DNA of 45,806 nt, taken from NCBI GenBank assembly GCA_025457865.1, contig JALOTP010000009.1, positions 1 through 45,806 on the forward strand, in the 5' to 3' direction. The position numbers were made by a program, and so were the translations under genes. Numbering within the stretch: the stretch's first letter is position 1; every line of letters begins with the position of its first letter. Shown here piece by piece: positions 40,521 to 45,806 of this stretch. Under the pieces are notes generated by a model. The model did not search any database. It saw nothing but the letters and a program-made list of their open reading frames with translations, and had not been told where the DNA came from. The DNA is from Thermoplasmatota archaeon. GTDB taxonomy: Archaea > Thermoplasmatota > Penumbrarchaeia > Penumbrarchaeales > Penumbrarchaeaceae.

Positions 40521-42815
40521 ATGGACATCGCACCGATGGAAGATCCCAAGCTCTCAGACAACGCAATGACTGTCCTCAAAAGAAGATATTTCAGGAAGGA
40601 CGATAACGGTAACGTGATCGAGACCCCCATGGAACTCTTCCTTAGGGTGGCCTCGAACATCGCAAAGGCCGACCTCAACTATAGCCCGGATGTCGATATC
40701 CAGGGAACGATACGGGAATTCTACGACATTATGAGCGGTCTGGAGTTCGTTCCCAATTCCCCGACATTGATGAACGCGGGAAGGGAGCTTCAGCAGCTCT
40801 CTGCCTGTTTCGTCCTTCCGATCGAGGATTCGCTCCCGGGGATATTCGAGACCGTCAAGCATACGGCAATGATCCATAAATCCGGCGGGGGTACCGGGTT
40901 CTCTTTCTCCAGGATCAGACCAAAGAACGACCTTGTGAGATCGACAAAGGGCGTCTCGTCCGGCCCCATATCGTTCATGCAGGTATTCGATGCCGCTACC
41001 GATGTGATCAAGCAAGGGGGTACCCGCAGAGGGGCCAATATGGCAATACTCAGGGTCGATCATCCGGACATCAAGGACTTCATATCGGCCAAGGACGACA
41101 GCAAGAAGCTCAACAACTTCAACCTCTCAGTGTCGGTAACGGATAGGTTCATGGAAGCGCTCGTGTCCGGAGGCGAATATGACCTGATCAACCCACGGAA
41201 CGGACAAAGTGCTGGCAAGGAATCGGCACCAAAGATCTTTGACCTGATCATCAAACAAGCCCATAAGAACGGGGAACCAGGTATTGTGTTCATTGACCGC
41301 ATAAACAGGGATAATCCGACCCCCAAAATGGGTGTAATAGAATCAACGAACCCCTGCGGCGAACAACCCCTCCTTCCTTACGAGTCCTGCAACCTTGGTT
41401 CGATAAACCTGTCACTGATGGTCAATGAGGATAGGACCGTTGACTGGGAAAGGGTCAGAAGGGTCGTTCGTACATCGGTCCACTTCCTGGACAATGTCAT
41501 AGATATGAACAATTTCCCATTGAAGGAGATAGAGGCAAATACCAAGGCCAATAGGAAGATAGGTCTTGGAGTCATGGGTTGGGCGGACATGCTGTTCCTT
41601 CTTGGCATACCCTACGACTCCGAAGAGGCAGTTGAGCTCGCAACCAGATTGATGGGGTATATAAAACATGAAGCTGACCAGATGTCGAGGGAACTGGCCA
41701 GGAAAAGGGGTCCATTCCCCAACTTTACTTCCTCCATCTTCGCTCAGAGAGGGGAAGAGCCTATGAGGAACGCTACGACCACGACCATTGCCCCCACCGG
41801 TACCATCTCGATAATTGCCGGAGCATCGTCAGGTATAGAACCGCTCTTTGCGCTGGTGTTCAAAAGGAACGTCATGGACCGGGATAGGCTGATGGAGGTT
41901 CATACACTTTTCAGCGAGGTAGCGCGAAAGGAGGGGTTCTACTCCAACGAGCTTATGGACAAGATAGCCGAAAAAGGGTCCATAAGAGGCATCTCTGGTG
42001 TCCCCGAGAAGCATCAGAGGGTGTTCGTCAGCGCCCATGACATAACCCCGGAGTGGCATATCCGTATGCAGGCCGCGTTCCAGCGGTTCACGGACAATGC
42101 CGTCAGCAAGACCGTGAACTTCTCTCATGATGCGACGATGGACGATGTGAGGAAGGTATACCTTCTCGCTTACGAGCTCGGATGCAAAGGGGTCACGATC
42201 TACAGAGATGGCTCAAGGGAGGAACAGGTACTATCCACCATCAAGAAGAAGAAGACCGGCATGGATACTGGTATGATCAGGCCAAGAGAGAGACCAAAGC
42301 TCATCCATGGTATTACCGGAAGGGTGGACACGGGCTGTGGGGCCCTCTACGTTACCATAAACGCCGATAGGTTCGGACCATTCGAAATGTTCGCAAACCT
42401 AGGAAAGGGCGGCGGTTGCGCCGCAGCCCAGATCGAGGCCATTGCTAGGCAAGCATCGCTATCATTGCGGTCCGGCATAGACCCCTGGCAGATAGTCAAA
42501 CAGCTCAAAGGAATCAGGTGCCCTAACCCGAAGAACGCGCCTCTGGGCATGGCCGAGGAATCGGTCCTTTCCTGCCCCGACGGCATGGCGAAGGCTCTGG
42601 AGAGGTACCTGCAGGGAAAATCCCCCTCCATAGAGGAGGAGAGGACCACCGCTCCTACCCTGGAATATTACAGCGACGGTAATAACATCGATCAGAACGG
42701 AAAGGTCCCGGAGGAAGGTGTCATAGTCGGTGTTTGTCCCGAATGCGGTAATTCTTTGGTATATCAGGATGGCTGTTCGGTATGTCATTCATGTTATTAC
42801 TCGAAATGCTCATGA
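40521..42815 (+). CDS. nrdJ: Adenosylcobalamin-dependent (class II) ribonucleotide reductase
   Basis: NrdJ reduces ribonucleotides to deoxyribonucleotides with a B12-generated thiyl radical. The 764-aa product has FVPNSPTLMNAG, LSACFVLPIEDSL (redox Cys), HKSGGGTGFSFS, GTRRGANMAIL, the active-site loop ESTNPCGEQPLLPYESCNLG and GTISIIAGASSGIEPLFA. It ends in a zinc-type tail with several Cys (CPECGN...CSVCHSCYYSKCS) that probably recycles the active-site disulfide. ATG 40521 has AAAGGAGG seven bases upstream; 41 codons of open frame before it are leader. No intein is present. It is followed after 9 bases by an uncharacterised gene. Confidence 0.96.
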   Translation: MDIAPMEDPKLSDNAMTVLKRRYFRKDDNGNVIETPMELFLRVASNIAKADLNYSPDVDIQGTIREFYDIMSGLEFVPNSPTLMNAGRELQQLSACFVLPIEDSLPGIFETVKHTAMIHKSGGGTGFSFSRIRPKNDLVRSTKGVSSGPISFMQVFDAATDVIKQGGTRRGANMAILRVDHPDIKDFISAKDDSKKLNNFNLSVSVTDRFMEALVSGGEYDLINPRNGQSAGKESAPKIFDLIIKQAHKNGEPGIVFIDRINRDNPTPKMGVIESTNPCGEQPLLPYESCNLGSINLSLMVNEDRTVDWERVRRVVRTSVHFLDNVIDMNNFPLKEIEANTKANRKIGLGVMGWADMLFLLGIPYDSEEAVELATRLMGYIKHEADQMSRELARKRGPFPNFTSSIFAQRGEEPMRNATTTTIAPTGTISIIAGASSGIEPLFALVFKRNVMDRDRLMEVHTLFSEVARKEGFYSNELMDKIAEKGSIRGISGVPEKHQRVFVSAHDITPEWHIRMQAAFQRFTDNAVSKTVNFSHDATMDDVRKVYLLAYELGCKGVTIYRDGSREEQVLSTIKKKKTGMDTGMIRPRERPKLIHGITGRVDTGCGALYVTINADRFGPFEMFANLGKGGGCAAAQIEAIARQASLSLRSGIDPWQIVKQLKGIRCPNPKNAPLGMAEESVLSCPDGMAKALERYLQGKSPSIEEERTTAPTLEYYSDGNNIDQNGKVPEEGVIVGVCPECGNSLVYQDGCSVCHSCYYSKCS

Positions 42816-42824
42816 GGGACCCAC

Positions 42825-43409
42825 ATGTCCGATGACCCCTTTAGGACGATGAAGGGCGGAGGTGGGTTGGACCTGTTGGGGCCGTTGTCGAGGACCATCC
42901 CGGTCATCAAGGTGGCCTTCCGACCCCAGAGCAGGTTGCTCGAAGAGAAGGTAAGGAACGTAATAGTGCGTTTGAAGGAGGAGGGTGTCACCTTCGGACA
43001 GGGGTCTTTCGCTTCGGTCAGGACCATGGAGGGGTTCTGCCATTTTCCTGACATAGTGGCTTTGATAAAGGAAGGTAGCGAACTCGAGAGCCAATCCTTC
43101 ACCGTCATAGATCACGACCCATCCAGAAGGACCTTCTGCATCAGCGGTGAGGGCGAAGGCTCCACTGCTCTGGAGATATCATGGTTCTGTCTCAGGGCCT
43201 TCCCTGAGGACGTCCTCGTTATAGGCTCCCCGGACGAGAATGAAAAGGATGATCATGTGCCTGAAGGCGTCCAGGAACGGCTCGATCACTATCTTGGTAT
43301 GCTTAGGGCTTGGAAGGGATCAAGGACCATCGCATCATCCGGATATGCACTATATAGGGGACCAGATCTCAAGGTGACGAGCGAACGATTGAAAGCCAAG
43401 GGGAATTAA
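42825..43409 (+). CDS. Hypothetical protein in operon with nrdJ
   Basis: The 194-aa product begins MSDDPFRTMKGGGGLDLLGP and shows mixed alpha/beta character with VRNVIVRLKEEGVTF, FCISGEGEGSTALEISWF and VQERLDHYLGMLRAW. There are no membrane segments and no metal-binding clusters that I can recognise. GAGGG (42814-42818) overlaps the nrdJ stop and stands seven bases before the ATG, so translation is probably coupled to nrdJ. A role connected with nucleotide reduction is only guilt by association. Confidence 0.65.
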   Translation: MSDDPFRTMKGGGGLDLLGPLSRTIPVIKVAFRPQSRLLEEKVRNVIVRLKEEGVTFGQGSFASVRTMEGFCHFPDIVALIKEGSELESQSFTVIDHDPSRRTFCISGEGEGSTALEISWFCLRAFPEDVLVIGSPDENEKDDHVPEGVQERLDHYLGMLRAWKGSRTIASSGYALYRGPDLKVTSERLKAKGN

Positions 43410-43427
43410 GGGACGAAACCTTTTTTC

Positions 43428-44213
43428 TCACTCCATGTCCCATTTGTCCGATAGGACCTCTTCACTGGTGATGATCATACCCTCTTCCTCCGGTATGGAA
43501 TCCACCGTTCCGAACCAGTATATCACCATTCCGGGTCCGAAGAGCTCCCTGTAATGCTTGAGCTGCCTCTTAATGTTCTTGTTGACCTCTATCCTATCGC
43601 CGAAGGAGGCCTTTGACTCTATCCAGTTGACATCCTCCCCCCTGTAGAAGATGGGCTTTTCCAGAAGGAAATCGGGTGTCTTCCCTCCCCCGCCTCGAAG
43701 GTCATCCTCGGTACGATACTTGATCCCGTGGCCGTCCAGCCATTCCTTCAATCTCTCCTCCCCTTTCAAACCTCTAACCCTCTGGACCTGGCTGCCTTCC
43801 GGAGCGTAGACCGGGTCAGATTCCCTCACTTCTATCAGCTCCTTCCTCAACCTGGGATCCTTGATGGACCTTGGGTCGCCCAGCATCTTCCTGAAGGATG
43901 CCCTACCGTACTCTTGGGACGTAAGGACTATGAAAGCCGTCATTACAGGGGAGAATTCCATCTCCTTTGATATCCTCAGGAGCGATTTTCCTCCCTTCCA
44001 TTGCTTGACGAGGTTCCCTGAACGGGCTTTGATCCTCTGGAACCTTGATGTCACATCCCTGACATATCTTTGTGTATAGACCACAAGGAAGAACTCCAAT
44101 GGATGGTCCTTCTTGGTCTTGTACTTCCTATAGAGCCTGCCTATGTCAGAATAGTCCTTGAGCTCGCCGTATATCTCCCTGTACTCGCTCTCCCTCAGTA
44201 TCATCTGGCTCAA
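43428..44213 (-). CDS. CDIN1/TPD-type predicted nuclease
   Basis: The 261-aa product matches the TPD-motif family that includes human CDIN1 (C15orf41), a predicted PD-(D/E)xK nuclease. After a helical N-terminal half (YSDIGRLYRKYKTKKDHPLE, MEFSPVMTAFIVLTSQEYGR) come GLKGEERLKEWLDGHGI, then GGKTPDFLLEKPIFY (the TPD) and VNWIESKASFGD (the ExK), which form the metal site. Archaeal members are uncharacterised; Holliday-junction-resolvase-like folds have been proposed. The frame starts at TTG 44213; ATG 44204 is an alternative, and neither has a strong Shine-Dalgarno. Confidence 0.78.
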   Translation of the reverse strand: MSQMILRESEYREIYGELKDYSDIGRLYRKYKTKKDHPLEFFLVVYTQRYVRDVTSRFQRIKARSGNLVKQWKGGKSLLRISKEMEFSPVMTAFIVLTSQEYGRASFRKMLGDPRSIKDPRLRKELIEVRESDPVYAPEGSQVQRVRGLKGEERLKEWLDGHGIKYRTEDDLRGGGGKTPDFLLEKPIFYRGEDVNWIESKASFGDRIEVNKNIKRQLKHYRELFGPGMVIYWFGTVDSIPEEEGMIITSEEVLSDKWDME

Positions 44214-44265
44214 CGACCATCATGGTTCTTCTGTTTTAACTGGTCCAAATCGGAATAATATAGAA

Positions 44266-44793
44266 CTACTTTTCGGTCCTGATCTCCCCAGGGTCATCAA
44301 TGACCAGACCATGGGACCTGAGCATTGTCTCGATCCGAGCCCAATGTGTCCCCTTCCAGTAGGTCTTCGCGCACTTCTGACAATGAAAGAACGTTCTATG
44401 GAACTCGAGGACCTTTTCCGGGACCATTGCGTCAGGGATGTCCTTCAGCGCTTCCCTTTCAACGAAGGAAAGTGTCACGTTGCATAAAGGACAACGGGAT
44501 GCTCTTGACCTTCCCTGGATATCTGGGAACTTAAGGGTCATTTCTTTCAACTGACCATCAACATCCTCAGAGCATAATCGGATGGACCTTACCATTTTTC
44601 TGCCAGATAGGTCCTTATCCCTTGTCAGGAGATATCTATCGGTACTTCTGCAAAGCTCTACCAATCCATCATCATCTAGTTCTTTTGGAAAAAGGACATC
44701 GAATCCCGCCATCCGCAGCCATCGACATAATTTCCCTAGCATCATGTCGCAGATGAATGCGGGTTCACCGGGCCCTCCACCGACCTTGAACAA
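44266..44793 (-). CDS. Mut7-C RNase domain protein with zinc ribbon
   Basis: The product (about 175 aa) has the Mut7-C signature FICDMMLGKLCRWLRMAGFDV, then LLTRDKDL (PIN-like acidic site). A zinc ribbon of CPLCN and CQKCAKTYWKGTHWARI follows. Mut7-C domains are predicted PIN-fold ribonucleases found alone in archaea and fused to a 3'-5' exonuclease in animal Mut7. Start TTG 44793 is preferred because GGAGGG stands just before it; TTG 44817 is also in frame. It is divergent from the winged-helix regulator and lies upstream of the CDIN1-like nuclease on the same strand. Confidence 0.85.
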   Translation of the reverse strand: MFKVGGGPGEPAFICDMMLGKLCRWLRMAGFDVLFPKELDDDGLVELCRSTDRYLLTRDKDLSGRKMVRSIRLCSEDVDGQLKEMTLKFPDIQGRSRASRCPLCNVTLSFVEREALKDIPDAMVPEKVLEFHRTFFHCQKCAKTYWKGTHWARIETMLRSHGLVIDDPGEIRTEK

Positions 44794-44890
44794 GGTTGAC
44801 CCTCCAATGTGTCTCAAGGCTTTTTTCAGTTATTAACATGTCTTAACATATATGCCTATTCCTGTTAATATCGAAACATATATATGCAGG

Positions 44891-44914
44891 TATGTATATG
44901 CATGCACATACATG
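44891..44914. promoter_or_regulatory. Palindromic operator candidate upstream of the winged-helix gene
   Basis: A 24-base near-perfect palindrome centred on TGCATGCA, with ATGTAT and ATACAT outer arms (20 of 24 positions symmetric), lies between a TATA-like ACATATATATGC (44875-44886) and the ATG at 44928. This is a typical place for a dimeric winged-helix repressor to bind its own promoter. Confidence 0.5.
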
Positions 44915-44927
44915 GGGGCACACCAAC

Positions 44928-45266
44928 ATGGACATACTTGAAACCTCAAAGATCCTGTCGGACGAGAATGCGCTGAAGATCATAGCGGCCACACAGAAAG
45001 CACCCTGCACCGCTCAAGAGCTCTCCGATGAGCTCAAGACGCCTCTTGCGGGTACCTACAAGAAGATCAAGGAGCTCGAACAGAACGGTTTCATAGCTCC
45101 TCTTGACCGGAAGTTGACCTCTTACGGCAAGAGGGTGACACGCTACACATCCCGTGTAAGAGGCTTCTTCGTTGAGTTCTATAACAATGAGCTCAGGATC
45201 ACGCTCGAAATGGACCACGATGAATGCCCTATCAGGCTCTCCTGGAACCCGCTCCTTGGTAACTGA
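44928..45266 (+). CDS. ArsR-like winged-helix transcription regulator
   Basis: The 112-aa product begins MDILETSKILSDENALKII and has a canonical winged helix: CTAQELSDELKTPLAGTYKKIKELEQNGFI, split as helix-turn-helix and recognition helix, then a wing with basic residues (LDRKLTSYGKRVTRYTSR). A beta-rich C-terminal part (FVEFYNNELRITLEM) may dimerise. ATG 44928 has GGGGG at 44914-44918; the frame is open to 44892, but that would run through the operator palindrome. A strong terminator follows. It is probably autoregulated and may also control the divergent Mut7-C gene. Confidence 0.8.
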   Translation: MDILETSKILSDENALKIIAATQKAPCTAQELSDELKTPLAGTYKKIKELEQNGFIAPLDRKLTSYGKRVTRYTSRVRGFFVEFYNNELRITLEMDHDECPIRLSWNPLLGN

Positions 45267-45280
45267 ACTTGTTCAAGCTT

Positions 45281-45325
45281 GTGAACGGGCATGGACCGTT
45301 CACATACTTTTATTTTTTTTATTTT
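45281..45325 (+). terminator. Hairpin plus T-rich terminator
   Basis: A perfect 9-bp stem TGTGAACGG (45281-45289) with CCGTTCACA (45297-45305) and a 7-base loop is followed by ACTTTTATTTTTTTTATTTT. It ends the winged-helix gene transcript. The remaining AT-rich stretch to 45400 shows nothing else. Confidence 0.8.
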
Positions 45326-45406
45326 AATTATTATTTAAAAACTATTTTAATTCATTTATTGTTTCTGATATCCTCAGGTTAACGTTCAGTGTACGTTTCA
45401 TAAGGT

Positions 45407-45413
45407 TTATATA
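45407..45413 (+). promoter_or_regulatory. TATA box of the TSP3-repeat protein gene
   Basis: TTTATATA-type sequence at 45407-45414 about 50 bases before the ATG predicts a start near 45437 and a leader of about 25 bases carrying AAGGAGGC (45448-45455). It is one of the best promoter-like matches in the window. Confidence 0.65.
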
Positions 45414-45461
45414 CTTTGAACCACAACTCCCATCAGTAGGAAAAAAAAAGGAGGCAAAAAA

Positions 45462-45806
45462 ATGAGAAGTATCGTGATCGGGCTTGTAATGCTCCTAGGG
45501 CTCGCGGCCTTCGTGGGCATCGGAGCGGCTCTTAATCCCCTTTCCGGGAACGACTGGGACCTTGACCCGGACGGAGATGGCCTGACCAACCTCGATGAGT
45601 TCGTGGCCCAATCCGATCCGAACAATGCGGATACGGACGGGGACGCTCTCCCGGACGGCTGGGAGGTCGAGAACTTCCTGAACCCCAACGATCCCTCGGA
45701 CGCCGATGCCGACTTCGACTACTTCGGTGGAGAGGAGTATGCCCAGTTCAGGATCCCTGACGTGCCCAACCCCTATACCAACTATGCCGAGTTCTTCAGG
45801 TATGCG
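45462..45806 (+). CDS. Secreted protein with thrombospondin type 3-like calcium repeats (partial)
   Basis: The frame runs off the right edge of the window; 115 codons are visible. A signal peptide (MRSIVIGLVMLLGLAAFVGI) is followed by LDPDGDGLTNLDEF and NADTDGDALPDGWEV, the calcium-binding DxDxDG pattern of TSP3 repeats, then PSDADADFDYFGGEEYAQF. AAGGAGGC stands a few bases before the ATG and a strong TATA box precedes it, suggesting high expression. Probably an extracellular or surface protein; the C-terminal part is not in the window. Confidence 0.8.
   Translation, partial: MRSIVIGLVMLLGLAAFVGIGAALNPLSGNDWDLDPDGDGLTNLDEFVAQSDPNNADTDGDALPDGWEVENFLNPNDPSDADADFDYFGGEEYAQFRIPDVPNPYTNYAEFFRYA

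Noticed and set aside
40521..42815. Intein in the ribonucleotide reductase
   Set aside because: Length and motif order are continuous for class II NrdJ, with no inserted splicing blocks.
1..45806. CRISPR arrays, rRNA genes, complete insertion sequences
   Set aside because: No regularly spaced repeats, rRNA sequence or transposase-like frames were seen on either strand.

Overview
The window reads as a chromosomal segment of an archaeon, most likely a Thermoplasmatota (Euryarchaeota-type) lineage. The evidence is AT-rich TATA boxes about 25 bases before starts with short or absent leaders, Shine-Dalgarno sites of the GGAGGTGA type inside operons, an rpl7ae-rps28e-rpl24e-ndk operon, transcription factor S, a TBP paralogue, Nob1, archaeal Trm1 and KptA, small-type PurSLQ, and a class II (B12-dependent) ribonucleotide reductase. 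Several large secreted or membrane-anchored proteins (GLUG, cadherin-like, FG-GAP, fibronectin III, VIT-vWA, thrombospondin type 3 repeats) fit that group's protein-rich surface. Base composition is moderate GC, except for an AT-rich lipoprotein gene (16260-17183) and an AT-rich middle of the GLUG protein gene. The taxon is inferred from gene content only.

Layout. 1-4900: a partial gene, kptA with a polyacidic tail, and a 1205-aa surface protein. 4945-5421: an intron-containing tRNA-Ser(GGA), a structured tRNA-end-flanked element and a terminator-like hairpin. 5422-8000: a CDF metal exporter, an anchored alpha-helical barrel protein and a small dimeric-barrel protein. 7995-11449: purS-purL-purQ on the minus strand. 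11641-16052: an OPT transporter, a small basic protein, a KaiC-like ATPase with a degenerate second domain, and Nob1. 16260-20167: a duplicated-domain lipoprotein, a membrane winged-helix regulator and a VIT-vWA protein. 20300-20536: a second copy of the tRNA-linked element behind tRNA-Gly(TCC). 20591-23076: a CTP-dependent polyprenol-kinase-like protein and two zinc-ribbon proteins. 23234-26182: the L7Ae operon, followed by membrane-anchored FKBP and cyclophilin. 26195-34818: a TrxR-like flavoprotein, a DRG GTPase, a 1585-aa FG-GAP/FN3 surface protein, a TatD-like hydrolase and a divergent TBP. 34878-37657: zinc-ribbon genes, an enlarged TFS, trm1, a winged-helix protein and tRNA-Ser(CGA). 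37745-45806: a STAND-like ATPase with TPRs, nrdJ with a long structured leader, a CDIN1/TPD nuclease, a Mut7-C nuclease, a winged-helix regulator with a palindromic operator, and the start of a TSP3-repeat secreted protein.

The most interesting signal is a pair of about 162-165 bp elements, each immediately 3' of a tRNA gene (Ser-GGA at 5053-5217 on +, Gly-TCC at 20300-20460 on -). Each is bounded by a direct repeat of its own tRNA's 3' end that starts at the same tRNA position (T60). Each folds into the same three-hairpin architecture, with different but self-complementary stems, conserved linkers and a conserved 23-nt loop. The first hairpin includes the tRNA 3' end, and its far arm tracks the discriminator base. 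I do not recognise this as a described family. It could be a tiny tRNA-targeting integrative element, a structured RNA cotranscribed with tRNAs, or both.

Other points of interest are a kink-turn overlapping the Shine-Dalgarno of rpl7ae (probable L7Ae feedback), a multibranched leader before nrdJ, a TFS carrying an extra zinc ribbon, and a thioredoxin reductase homologue lacking both NADPH-binding motifs.
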